This document shows positions 7,227 to 15,920 of a stretch of 64,000 nucleotides of DNA, piece by piece. Position 1 is the first letter of the stretch; each line of letters begins with the position of its first letter. The position numbers and the translations under genes were made by a program. Origin of the DNA: Pseudoalteromonas sp. GCY (GTDB lineage: Bacteria; Pseudomonadota; Gammaproteobacteria; Enterobacterales; Alteromonadaceae); the NCBI RefSeq assembly GCF_016695175.1, contig NZ_CP068023.1:3529501-3593500 (forward strand), written 5' to 3'. The notes below the pieces were generated by a model. That model ran no database searches. It was not told the origin of the DNA and saw only the letters and a program-made list of their open reading frames with translations.

Positions 7227-9715
7227 AATGCATGCCAATCGTCTTCTGTAAGTGGCTTACAGAAGACGTAACCTTGTATTGTATGGCAGCCTAGCTTGCG
7301 CAGGTAACGTTTCTGTACAGGCTTTTCTACGCCCTCAGCTACAACCTGCAGGTTTAGCGCCTTAGCCATCGCCACAATTGCCGAAACAATTTCGCTGTTG
7401 CCATATTCATCGGGCACTTTCGCAATAAAACTAGCATCTATTTTTAGGATGTCGATGGGCAGTTTCGCCAAGTAACTGAGCGCAGAATACCCTGTTCCAA
7501 AGTCATCAATCGCCAGTTTTACACCCAGCTCCTTGAGTTTTTTCAAGGTATACTTAGCCTCAAGCAGATTACCGATAAAGCTATTTTCAGTAAGCTCAAG
7601 CTCAAGATACTTACCTTCTACGTTATGCTTTTTTAATGCCTGCGCGACACATTGATAAAGATCCCCATGAGTGACATGTGATGCCGAAATATTAATCGCC
7701 AAGCGCCTAATTTCAATACCTGCGCGTTGCCATTTAGCCAAGTGCTGACAAGCTTTATCTATTACCCACTGATCTAAGCGAATAATAAGCCCAAGCTCCT
7801 CTGCGAGTGGAATAAATTGAGCCGGCGAGATCATCCCAAGATTTGGGTCGCGCCATCGCAGCAAACACTCAACACTGGAAATACGACTACTGGTTAAGCA
7901 CTGCAAGGGTTGAAAATGCAGTTCAAACTCATCATTTTCTAAGGCATTCTGAAAACGGCTTAGCATGGACAAACGCTCAAATGAACGTGCATTCATCGAA
8001 GCTTCGAATAACTGAAAGGAATTACGCCCGACTTCTTTGGAGCGATACATAGCAACATCGGCGTGTTTAAGCAATGTTTCCGTGTCATGACCATCTTCGG
8101 GATAAATAGCAGCCCCCATCGAGGCCGTCGCAGCCACCTGCATATCACCAAGTTGAAAGGGGCTCGATAATGCCATCAACATTTGGTCAGCAAACTCAAT
8201 GACCTCCGACATGCCATTCACTTCACTCAGTAACACGACAAATTCGTCGCCACCAAGTCGCGCTAACGTGTCACCTTCGTTTAGAATAGACTTTATCCGC
8301 TCGCTAACCTGTACCAATAACTCATCTCCGGCGCTGTGGCCAAGAGAGTCATTCACTTCCTTAAAGCGGTCTAAATCTATAAACATCACACTGAGTTTTT
8401 GTTTATAGCGGTGCGCTGATGCCAATGCCATAGAGAGTCTGTCGTAAAATAAGCGGCGATTAGGCAGCCCAGTCAATTCATCAAAATAGGCTAAGCGAGC
8501 AATTTTTTCTTCAGCATTTTTACGCTCCGTAATATCGCTAAAAATGGCTGCGTAGAGCATGTCGTCACTGTACGGCTCTTTGATCTCAATAATTGTGAGC
8601 CATTCAACATAAATTTCACCACTCTTTTTACGGTTGCATATCTCGCCCTGCCACACCCCCTTATCTCTAAGCGTTTGCCACATGCTTTGGTAATAAGATT
8701 CATCATGTAGCCCAGAACTTAATATGCTTGGATTTTTCCCCAGCACTTCGTAATCTTTGTAACCGGTAAGTGCGCTAAACGCGGGGTTGATCTGGATTAT
8801 TTCTCCTGAACTTTTGGTGATCATGATGCCATCGAGAGAGGCATCAATAATGCGGTTAGCTAGATAAAGATTTTTCTCCGATTTTTGCAGTGCAATATCA
8901 CGTTGTACTAAGACTTTTTCCAGCTCGCTACAATACGCAGTTTCAATTTCAGTCAGGACATTTTTGAGCGCCAATAACCCTATCACTTGTTGCGAGTCTG
9001 GGGAAGTCACCACCAAATGACGAATGGAGTTTACCGTCATCAGCCGGTAAGCATCGAATAGGCTGTCTTTTGGCGTCATGGAGAGCATAGGATAGCTGGC
9101 TAATTGCCAACAAGGCTGACGCCAATCAGGGTTGAGAATAATATACGCAATATCACGCTGAGTAATAATGCCATACTCATTTAATTCACGGTTATACACC
9201 AGCACAGCGGTAAGCTTAAGCTCACGCATATTATTGATAACATCAGAGACGCAGTCTTCACTGTCTAAAATCACAATGCTCGAGTCAAAGTGCTGCTCAA
9301 TTGGTCTAAAATGCAAATAATGGTCGAGCCCCTGGCTGCGCACAATATCGGATAAAGAGACCACACCACAAGGTAGATTATCCGAGTCCACCACGAGTAA
9401 ATGACGGATCCCTAATTGGTGGAACTTGACCGTCGCCTCACTCAAGGTTTTATCAATTTGAATTTTTTGCACCGGTGTAGTCATCACTTCTCGGATCGGC
9501 ACCTGGGCAAAGTCAGGGTCGTTAAAGTTGAGCTTAACGCAATCCGACTCAGTCCAGATACCAATAATGTCATCGGCACGGGTAATAAAGATCGAGCTCA
9601 CTCTGCTCGCTCGCATTTGCGCAACCGCATCATATAGACTGGTTTGCTCATCGCAACATAACAAGCTATTGGTAAATACTTCTTTGATCTGTAACTGACG
9701 TGAATCACCAACCAT
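7199..9715 (-). CDS. CBS(x4)-PAS-GGDEF-EAL cyclic-di-GMP protein
   Basis: About 838 residues. From the N-terminus it has four CBS-like repeats (about 10-260), a PAS domain (about 285-400), GGDEF (about 410-570) and EAL (about 580-835). In numbering from the upstream GTG, the GGDEF motif is intact (RLGGDEF, 488-494) while the inhibitory RxxD site reads NEGD. The EAL signature reads ECL (618-620), but the second catalytic motif DDFGTG (739-744) and AEGVEK are intact, so phosphodiesterase activity is plausible. There are no membrane segments, so it is cytosolic. CBS domains usually bind adenine nucleotides, which could couple energy state to cyclic-di-GMP. I prefer ATG 9715, with GAGAG five bases upstream, over GTG 9721. 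Confidence 0.9.
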   Translation of the reverse strand: MVGDSRQLQIKEVFTNSLLCCDEQTSLYDAVAQMRASRVSSIFITRADDIIGIWTESDCVKLNFNDPDFAQVPIREVMTTPVQKIQIDKTLSEATVKFHQLGIRHLLVVDSDNLPCGVVSLSDIVRSQGLDHYLHFRPIEQHFDSSIVILDSEDCVSDVINNMRELKLTAVLVYNRELNEYGIITQRDIAYIILNPDWRQPCWQLASYPMLSMTPKDSLFDAYRLMTVNSIRHLVVTSPDSQQVIGLLALKNVLTEIETAYCSELEKVLVQRDIALQKSEKNLYLANRIIDASLDGIMITKSSGEIIQINPAFSALTGYKDYEVLGKNPSILSSGLHDESYYQSMWQTLRDKGVWQGEICNRKKSGEIYVEWLTIIEIKEPYSDDMLYAAIFSDITERKNAEEKIARLAYFDELTGLPNRRLFYDRLSMALASAHRYKQKLSVMFIDLDRFKEVNDSLGHSAGDELLVQVSERIKSILNEGDTLARLGGDEFVVLLSEVNGMSEVIEFADQMLMALSSPFQLGDMQVAATASMGAAIYPEDGHDTETLLKHADVAMYRSKEVGRNSFQLFEASMNARSFERLSMLSRFQNALENDEFELHFQPLQCLTSSRISSVECLLRWRDPNLGMISPAQFIPLAEELGLIIRLDQWVIDKACQHLAKWQRAGIEIRRLAINISASHVTHGDLYQCVAQALKKHNVEGKYLELELTENSFIGNLLEAKYTLKKLKELGVKLAIDDFGTGYSALSYLAKLPIDILKIDASFIAKVPDEYGNSEIVSAIVAMAKALNLQVVAEGVEKPVQKRYLRKLGCHTIQGYVFCKPLTEDDWHAFYSSEKVIS

Positions 9716-9791
9716 AAGCACACTCTCGCAATATTATTCCAATTTGAAGTATACTGGGCGACACTTTTGATAACTTGACCAAGAACAAATT

Positions 9792-10091
9792 ATGGCGATA
9801 AAAACCTATCCTTTACTGCTGGTATTAGACCAAAGTATAGAGTTTATCGAAGATGAAAAAGCACTTCTGGATGCAACGCATCTGCTTGATGATGCGTCAC
9901 TCAAACGTGTAATTTTAGTGTATCCAAACGATCACTGCAGTAACGCGCAAGGTGCTCCCGTGCAATGTATTGATTTGAAATTTTTAACCGAATTAGTGCA
10001 ACAATATCTCATTGACGAAGGCCAGTGTTGCGTAAGCAAAATCCAACTGAGAAATACTCAGCAGGCTTTTGATTTATTAAGTCTAAGCTAA
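9792..10091 (+). CDS. Small conserved protein, possibly DUF4144
   Basis: A 99-residue soluble protein without signal peptide or membrane segment. The N-terminal strand YPLLLVLDQSIEFIEDE and the C-terminal LIDEGQCCVSKIQLRNTQQA resemble my recollection of DUF4144, a small alpha/beta family of marine gammaproteobacteria. The family call is tentative and no function is known. It is transcribed divergently from the CBS-GGDEF-EAL gene across about 75 bp. Its end overlaps the histone-deacetylase-like gene tail-to-tail by four bases. It starts at ATG 9792; no good Shine-Dalgarno sequence is visible. Confidence 0.55.
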   Translation: MAIKTYPLLLVLDQSIEFIEDEKALLDATHLLDDASLKRVILVYPNDHCSNAQGAPVQCIDLKFLTELVQQYLIDEGQCCVSKIQLRNTQQAFDLLSLS

Positions 10092-11008
10092 CAGGCTTCA
10101 ACCAGCGCTTTGATATGTGTCACGGCGCTGCGGCCTAAAGAAGAAAGATCGTAGCCCCCTTCTAAGTAGGAAATAATCCCCAAACAGTCCGATGAGTTTG
10201 CAAACTCGACCACTTGCTCAGTAAACCACTGGTAATCTTGTTCAACAAACTTGAGTCCGCCCATATCATCCTCCAAATGACCATCAAACCCTGCACTGAT
10301 AAAAATGAGCTGAGGTCTAAATGATTGCAGCTTAGGCAACCATTGCTGCTCCACCAAGGCTTTTAAGTCTGTGCCATCCGCTCCCGCACTCAACGGGGAA
10401 TTGATAAGTGTTTGATGATTCTCAATCGCGGTATTCGGATAAAAAGGGTGTTGAAATAAAGAGCAAAGTAACACGCTATGATCGTCTTTGAAAATATCTT
10501 GTGTGCCATTTCCATGATGTACATCGATGTCTAATATTGCCACACGCTCTACGCCCTTTGTTTTTGCATAAGCGGCAGCAATGGCAACATTATTAAAGAC
10601 ACAAAATCCCGATGAAGTACTTTGATTTGCGTGATGCCCGGGTGGTCTCACAGAACAAAATGCGGCGTCAAGTTTACCAGCAATTACTTCATCCACCGCA
10701 AGTATTCCTGCGCCGACAGCGCGTTCAATCGCTTTCATAGAATCAGGACAAAGCCAAGTGTCGCCGTCTAGTTCGGTTAACCCTTCATTAGGGATTTTAT
10801 CCATGACTTCTTTGATCATGGCTTGATCATGAACCAATGCATAGTGTGACGTATCGGCTTTCAGCGCCGTTTTGTGTTCAATGGCGATATCAAGTCCAGA
10901 CGCTAACAACCTGTCTGATATCGCATCTAACCTCGCAGGACACTCAGGATGTTCCTCGGTCATTTTATGCTTGCGACAATATGGATGAGTAATAATTGCA
11001 GTACGCAT
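10088..11008 (-). CDS. Histone deacetylase-family (AcuC/HdaH-like) hydrolase
   Basis: A Zn-dependent arginase/deacetylase-fold hydrolase of 306 residues. The family motifs are intact: HPECPARL near residue 20, RPPGHHA (121-127, His dyad), DIDVHHGNGTQ with zinc ligands D162 and H164, SAGFDGH with the third ligand D242, and LEGGYD with the transition-state Tyr. Bacterial relatives deacetylate acyl-lysine, acetylpolyamines or other acetyl amides; the substrate here cannot be told from sequence. It stands alone downstream of the serine hydrolase gene, separated by a 13-bp hairpin. Confidence 0.92.
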   Translation of the reverse strand: MRTAIITHPYCRKHKMTEEHPECPARLDAISDRLLASGLDIAIEHKTALKADTSHYALVHDQAMIKEVMDKIPNEGLTELDGDTWLCPDSMKAIERAVGAGILAVDEVIAGKLDAAFCSVRPPGHHANQSTSSGFCVFNNVAIAAAYAKTKGVERVAILDIDVHHGNGTQDIFKDDHSVLLCSLFQHPFYPNTAIENHQTLINSPLSAGADGTDLKALVEQQWLPKLQSFRPQLIFISAGFDGHLEDDMGGLKFVEQDYQWFTEQVVEFANSSDCLGIISYLEGGYDLSSLGRSAVTHIKALVEAC

Positions 11009-11070
11009 AACGAATATACATCCTATGTTAGTTTGCGACGTGGTTGATTTAAATAGCTATCCTTTCACTA

Positions 11071-11100
11071 TATCAAAGCCACATAATTGTGGCTTTGATA
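11071..11100. repeat. Perfect 13-bp inverted repeat between serine hydrolase and HDAC-like genes
   Basis: TATCAAAGCCACA (11071-11083), loop TAAT, and its exact complement (11088-11100). It lies 13 bases beyond the stop of the minus-strand serine hydrolase gene. The minus strand has no U tract after the stem, so it is either a weak terminator or an RNA-stabilising hairpin. Confidence 0.6.
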
Positions 11101-11112
11101 CTTTGGTATATC

Positions 11113-12675
11113 TTAATGTTGGATTTCTTTCGCCTTTAAATCCAAGTTATGGAAATCGAAACTAAAGTCGGTTATTTCCGGATTAACAAATTCCATCGCA
11201 GCAGAATCAACCCGTTGAGATTTATTCATCACAAAATTGATGTAAGCATCTGCTTCAAGTAATGGCTCATCCCAACGTACCACAAAAGTGTTACCGGTTA
11301 GGTGCTCAAGTTTCCCTTTTAGGCGCTTAGTGTGCGTAAAATCAATGCGCAGTTCCTCACCGAGTTTTTCCACTACCACATCACCATACCAAGCGCTATT
11401 TAGTGTCCCTGTGTAGTTGTGTAATGGTAAAGCAGGTTGTGGTTTTGCAACTTCGATTATCCCAGCTTTGGCATATTTTTCTTGTTGCGCCTTAAAGTAG
11501 TCATCGGCGATGATCTGCACCCAGTCTTTATCTTCTAGGCCAAGCGCATCCTCAAACACTTCATTGATAATCGCGGAAAGAGCGGGGTATTTTTGTTGGT
11601 TTGATAAGACCACCACACCCAATTTTTTCTCTGGAATCATCGCAACTTGCGACACCATACCTAAAATCCCACCGCCGTGACCTACCTTTTTATAACCAAA
11701 GTAGTCTTCTACCGCCCAGCCAAGGCCATACCCTCTAAACTGCTGGTGGTATACTTCTGCAGCTTTTTCTGCGGGAATACGCGTAATGTGTGGATGCCAC
11801 ATTTGCACTTGTTGCTCTTGGCTAAATAGCTGCTCGCCAGAAGGTAAGCGACCACCTTCAAGCTGAGTTTGTAACCACTTGGTCATGTCATCCACGTTAG
11901 ACGCAATAGCGCCAGCACCACGGAAATCTTCTAGGTAATTAACAAAGAACGGCGTAAGTTTGCCATCCATCGGAATATGGCCAGTCGCCCAATTACTATT
12001 GTTAGCTGGGATCCGAGAGAATCCAGCCTTTGAGTCATCCATATCTAGCTTGGTAAACATTTCCTGCTCAACAAAATCGCGCCAATCTTTACCACTAACT
12101 CGGCTTACGACTTCTCCTGCAACCACAAACATCAAATTGTTATAAGCGTAATGGCTGCGGAAACTTGAATCAGGTTTGAGATGTGAAATACCTGCTAGCA
12201 ATTCAGGCATGGTTTTATCAGTATCAGGCCAGATCATAAGATCGCCCGCCCCAAGACCCAATCCACTTCGATGACTTAATAAATCGCGGATCGTCATCTC
12301 TTGAGTTACATAACTATCGTAAAGCTTAAATTCTGGAATGTGTTTGGTGACTTTGTCATCCCAACTCAGTTTGCCTTGATCTATCAACATCGCCAGCGCT
12401 GCTGCCGTAAATGCTTTGGTGTTAGATGCAATACCAAACAAGGTATCCGCATTGACCTTGGCTGGCTTATTTAAATGCGCCACCCCGAAGCCCTGGGTCA
12501 TCACAACCTTGCCATCTTCTACGATACCAATTGCCAAACCTGGAATATTAAACTTTGTCATTGCGCTTTTTACCGCAGTTTCAACATCCTGTTGGTTTAC
12601 TGCCGCACTTGCCTGCGCACTAAGAAAACTTGCTGCAACTAGGCCGGAGGTTAATAGCCATTGTTTTATTTTCAT
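11113..12675 (-). CDS. Exported beta-lactamase-fold serine hydrolase with DUF3471 tail
   Basis: About 520 residues. It has a signal peptide (MKIKQWLLTSGLVAASFLSA, cleavage near QASA-AV) and then a class C beta-lactamase / DD-peptidase-like domain. SNTK is the SxxK nucleophile motif, YNN stands at the YxN position, and HGGG at the KTG position. A C-terminal DUF3471-like beta domain covers about the last 120 residues. It probably acts in the periplasm on esters, D-peptides or small amides; these features do not predict antibiotic resistance. I chose ATG 12675, with AAGGA upstream, over a TTG ten codons earlier, because the signal peptide begins there. Confidence 0.88.
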   Translation of the reverse strand: MKIKQWLLTSGLVAASFLSAQASAAVNQQDVETAVKSAMTKFNIPGLAIGIVEDGKVVMTQGFGVAHLNKPAKVNADTLFGIASNTKAFTAAALAMLIDQGKLSWDDKVTKHIPEFKLYDSYVTQEMTIRDLLSHRSGLGLGAGDLMIWPDTDKTMPELLAGISHLKPDSSFRSHYAYNNLMFVVAGEVVSRVSGKDWRDFVEQEMFTKLDMDDSKAGFSRIPANNSNWATGHIPMDGKLTPFFVNYLEDFRGAGAIASNVDDMTKWLQTQLEGGRLPSGEQLFSQEQQVQMWHPHITRIPAEKAAEVYHQQFRGYGLGWAVEDYFGYKKVGHGGGILGMVSQVAMIPEKKLGVVVLSNQQKYPALSAIINEVFEDALGLEDKDWVQIIADDYFKAQQEKYAKAGIIEVAKPQPALPLHNYTGTLNSAWYGDVVVEKLGEELRIDFTHTKRLKGKLEHLTGNTFVVRWDEPLLEADAYINFVMNKSQRVDSAAMEFVNPEITDFSFDFHNLDLKAKEIQH

Positions 12676-12720
12676 TATTTTTCCTTGGTTTTTTGCCACA
12701 ACCAATCACGATGTTACGAG

Positions 12721-13251
12721 TTAGGCCTTAAGGTTTAACTTTGTAGTATCACAGTGGTAGATGGCTAATTCTTGTTGTTGTCTGTCACTATTATTATCTG
12801 TAACGTGTGATTGCGCCGAAATTGCCTGTAAATAGCTGGTCGGAAACTGATGCTCCTTTGCCCCGGCCAACACATGATGTACGTACCAATCGAAAGGTAA
12901 TTGATGTTCCACAAAGGTGTTAGCAATATAGCACCAGGCGTCCACGATACGGCCATCTTGCCTTTCAACTGGCAAGCAATGGCAGGTGTAGCGCTCCCCT
13001 TCAATGTCGTCCAAACGCGCTTTTTCTTGCTCATCCAACGCATACAAAACGCCATAAACATGGCTATTTGCTTCAGTGCTCGGCGTAATACTACACTTTG
13101 CTGAACCATCGGTGCTCAACATATCAAAAGTAAGCCGATAGCCATGCAATTTCCCCACTCCTAGCAGCTTCGCTTGTGGTAAGCGGGCAAACAAACGTAC
13201 GGTCGACATATTTGAACCAAAGCTAAAGTTAATAATGTTTTTGTCACGCAT
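12721..13251 (-). CDS. Gamma-glutamylcyclotransferase-like protein
   Basis: A 176-residue protein of the GGCT/AIG2 fold. Near the N-terminus is the phosphate-loop-like YGSN equivalent (FSFGSNMS, 9-16), and further on GVLYALDEQEKARLDDIEG, where E84 is the likely catalytic acid. The family releases 5-oxoproline from gamma-glutamyl amino acids or amines. Its ATG overlaps the stop codon of the LysE-type gene (TAATG), which implies translational coupling. The pairing suggests removal and export of an amino acid or gamma-glutamyl product; that is inference. Confidence 0.85.
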   Translation of the reverse strand: MRDKNIINFSFGSNMSTVRLFARLPQAKLLGVGKLHGYRLTFDMLSTDGSAKCSITPSTEANSHVYGVLYALDEQEKARLDDIEGERYTCHCLPVERQDGRIVDAWCYIANTFVEHQLPFDWYVHHVLAGAKEHQFPTSYLQAISAQSHVTDNNSDRQQQELAIYHCDTTKLNLKA

Positions 13252-13874
13252 TACATCACCAATCTTACTGCAAGCAATAACATGATCACACCGATCCCGC
13301 GATCAAACCAATGTCCTGCACGACGAAAAAATTGTCTTACCGTTGTTTTTGATAAAACTAAAGATAAAAACGAAAACCAAGCCCACGTAGCCAACGCCAT
13401 ATAAACACCGTAAAACAACTGCACACTGCTTGGTGTGGTTGGCTCAATCACTAAGGTAAAAAGCGATAAGAAAAACAGCGTTGCTTTAGGATTCAAGGCA
13501 TTGACTAAAAAGCCTCGTTTTAACGCAGTCCAATTAGACTCAGTAACAGCGTGTTCAGTAATATTTTCTTGCTCTGAATTGGGTTTTGCATACCGCAACG
13601 CTTGGACACCGAGGTAAGCGAGGTAAAGCGCGGCTATGTATTTTACTGCTGTGAACAAGGTTTCAGATTGAGATAGCAATAACGCAACTCCCAATAAGCA
13701 ATAACTGACATGTACTAAAATACCAAGACCAACCCCAAAACTTGTCCAAAGGGCATTTGCTCTACCCTGCTGTACACTTTGTTTAAGCACTATCGCAAAA
13801 TCAGGACCGGGACTTGCGACAGCAAAAAAATGTGCCAGCGCAATTAAAATAAACTCATCAAGATAAACGAGCAT
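13251..13874 (-). CDS. LysE/RhtB-family amino acid exporter
   Basis: About 207 residues with roughly six membrane helices. The N-terminal HFFAVASPGPDFAIVL is the LysE/RhtB signature, and GFLVNALNPKATLFFLSLF is the second conserved region. The family exports amino acids such as lysine, threonine or homoserine with proton exchange. I start it at ATG 13874, with AGGAG seven bases upstream, rather than at ATG 13880 or the longer frame. It overlaps the upstream gene by 17 bp and the downstream gene by 1 bp, so the three genes form one tightly packed unit. Confidence 0.9.
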   Translation of the reverse strand: MLVYLDEFILIALAHFFAVASPGPDFAIVLKQSVQQGRANALWTSFGVGLGILVHVSYCLLGVALLLSQSETLFTAVKYIAALYLAYLGVQALRYAKPNSEQENITEHAVTESNWTALKRGFLVNALNPKATLFFLSLFTLVIEPTTPSSVQLFYGVYMALATWAWFSFLSLVLSKTTVRQFFRRAGHWFDRGIGVIMLLLAVRLVM

Positions 13875-14649
13875 GTGCATGCTCCTGTAAGGCCAGTAAA
13901 TCACCTCGCTCTGAGTTATCCATTAGGGTATTAATTTGCTTTTTCGCCTTTTTATACTGACTCACAAGGTGTGACTTAAGATGCTTATGACCATCTTTCA
14001 CTCCTTTAAAATGACATACTAAGGCGTGCACAAAAACACTTTGCTGCTCCGTCAGTGCAGCTTTTCGGTTGGCATATTGGTTGTAGCAAGAACCACATCC
14101 TCCCCTAAAGTGATATACGGTATTAGACACCATGACCCCAAAGCCAAAAAAGCTCGCCAGCACGTCACAAGCTGCGTCTAATTGCGCTTCCCCACCTGGA
14201 GGTAACACGCCACGCTGTAAAATTAAAACTTTTGCCATGACACCTGCATAACTGGCGATCAGATCTTGAGGCTGATTTATTTGATTAGGGTTATAAGAAA
14301 TCAAAATAGGCGCAGCCGCTTCAGCGATAACCGCTTGCTCACCACGCCAACGCCCAGCAATGTTTAACTTAGTCATGCTGGTCGACGCGAGCATGCGTTC
14401 AGGCGCAACCAAAGTGATTGGCCACCGTTGTAACCCCGCGTAGGACTTTACTCGGGAGAAAACCACTGCCGCCATCTCTTCAATACTGGATACCGGCTCA
14501 GGAAAACAACTGGGAGTCGGAGTAATGATCTGCGTTTCATTTAAAAAGTACTCGCCATCAAAATGCTCAAATGCCCAGACAAAGGTATCAATTAACCATT
14601 GGGTTTCTTCATCGCTAAGCAAAGGTGAGACTTTAAATAAGGACAGCAT
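13858..14649 (-). CDS. Uncharacterised protein with a GGCGSC motif
   Basis: A 263-residue soluble protein that I do not recognise. Residues from about 150 read PPGGEAQLDAACDVLASFFGF and then GVMVSNTVYHFRGGCGSCYNQ, with a CxxC pair. The E...D...GFG pattern recalls the C-terminal half of HExxH-type peptidase-like proteins, but no HExxH is present, so I do not claim an enzyme. It is the first gene of the operon with the LysE exporter and the gamma-glutamylcyclotransferase. The C-terminus is Lys/His rich. Confidence 0.7.
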   Translation of the reverse strand: MLSLFKVSPLLSDEETQWLIDTFVWAFEHFDGEYFLNETQIITPTPSCFPEPVSSIEEMAAVVFSRVKSYAGLQRWPITLVAPERMLASTSMTKLNIAGRWRGEQAVIAEAAAPILISYNPNQINQPQDLIASYAGVMAKVLILQRGVLPPGGEAQLDAACDVLASFFGFGVMVSNTVYHFRGGCGSCYNQYANRKAALTEQQSVFVHALVCHFKGVKDGHKHLKSHLVSQYKKAKKQINTLMDNSERGDLLALQEHAHARLS

Positions 14650-14730
14650 GCTAATAATTCACTCTTTTCTGGAATAACCCCTGATAAATAGCATAAACTC
14701 TGAGCCTAATGCAAAAACATGGAGTTTCAC

Positions 14731-15060
14731 ATGCCACACTTTATTCTCGAACACTCAGCTAATTTGCCAATTGAAACCGAGGCGTTAGTATCACAGGTGC
14801 AGCAATTTGCTTGTGCAAGTGGCTTGTTTGATCCAACTTCCGTCAAAACCCGTGCTGTTGCTTTTGAGCATTTTCAGTTAGGTGATGGCAAACAAGGATT
14901 TATTCACCTGCAGATCCATATGATGGCTGGTAGAACATTAGAGCAAAAACAAATGCTCACGGAAGGTGCTCTGAAACTTTTGCTCGCAAAGGTCGGGGAG
15001 CATTTTGCTCTCAGTGTCCATTGCTATGATTTATTATCCGATATTTACCGCAAAAACTAA
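14731..15060 (+). CDS. 5-carboxymethyl-2-hydroxymuconate isomerase-like tautomerase
   Basis: About 109 residues of the CHMI family within the tautomerase superfamily. In homoprotocatechuate breakdown, CHMI moves a double bond using an N-terminal proline as general base. The start is set by this chemistry: ATG 14731 gives MPHFILEHSAN with Pro2 exposed after Met removal, and it has GGAG seven bases upstream. The earlier ATG at 14719 would bury the proline. No other hpa genes are present in the window, so the physiological substrate is uncertain. rsuA follows 23 bp downstream. Confidence 0.85.
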   Translation: MPHFILEHSANLPIETEALVSQVQQFACASGLFDPTSVKTRAVAFEHFQLGDGKQGFIHLQIHMMAGRTLEQKQMLTEGALKLLLAKVGEHFALSVHCYDLLSDIYRKN

Positions 15061-15083
15061 TTTATTATTCGAGTTATTTAGCT

Positions 15084-15794
15084 ATGAAATTTCCATGTAG
15101 ATTGGAGAAATTTTTGAGCCACGTTGCAGAGATGCCGCGCAGCAAGGTCAAAATTAATATTAAAAAAGGTCTAGTTACCGTCAATGGCAATGTCGTCAAA
15201 AAAGGTGATATCCAAGTCACCCCAGCAGACCACATTACTTTCGATGGCAAGCGCCTAGAGTATTTGGGTTTACGCTACTATATGCTAAACAAACCACAAG
15301 GTTATGTGTGTGCAAATAGTGATGAATTACACCCAACAGTATTCGATTTAATCGAAGAACCTAACTTAAAAGATTTTCATGTTGCAGGTAGACTGGACAT
15401 CGATACGACGGGTTTAGTGCTGCTCACTAACGATGGTGATTGGTCTCATCAAATCACCTCACCGAAGAAACAAAAGTTTAAAACTTATGTACTAGAAAGT
15501 CGCGACGAACTCACTGAAGACGCACTAACACAGCTTGAACAAGGCGTTGAGCTACATGGTGAAAAGCAAGCAACCCTGCCCGCAAAAGCGGAGCTTATTG
15601 ATAAATTTGCACTACGTTTGTCTATTTGCGAAGGAAAATATCATCAAGTAAAACGTATGCTCGCCGCAGTTGGCAATCAAGTAGTTGAACTTCATAGAGA
15701 AAATATTGGAGGGATTGAGCTTGATCCAAACCTTGCTGAGGGCGAATACCGCCCATTAACTGATGAAGAAATAAGCATAATAAATGCAAATTAA
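15084..15794 (+). CDS. rsuA: RsuA, 16S rRNA pseudouridine(516) synthase
   Basis: 236 residues. An N-terminal S4-like RNA-binding domain (about 1-60) precedes a pseudouridine synthase domain with YYMLNKPQGYVCAN, catalytic Asp105 in AGRLDIDTTGLVLLTND, KTYVLES, and EGKYHQVKRMLAAVGN followed by LHRENIGGI. The last segment is nearly identical to E. coli RsuA. It isomerises U516 in 16S rRNA. The start is ATG 15084. It probably shares a transcript with the CHMI-like gene. Confidence 0.94.
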   Translation: MKFPCRLEKFLSHVAEMPRSKVKINIKKGLVTVNGNVVKKGDIQVTPADHITFDGKRLEYLGLRYYMLNKPQGYVCANSDELHPTVFDLIEEPNLKDFHVAGRLDIDTTGLVLLTNDGDWSHQITSPKKQKFKTYVLESRDELTEDALTQLEQGVELHGEKQATLPAKAELIDKFALRLSICEGKYHQVKRMLAAVGNQVVELHRENIGGIELDPNLAEGEYRPLTDEEISIINAN

Positions 15795-15920
15795 TCTTCA
15801 TCCTTAAGTAGTATGAGTAAATATCATCTCAAAATCGCCTCCTTGAAGCATTAACCTACTTACAAACTCCCCCTAAACATGCTAAATCATGTATTGAGAG
15901 TATTTTTAGGGGGCGATCCT

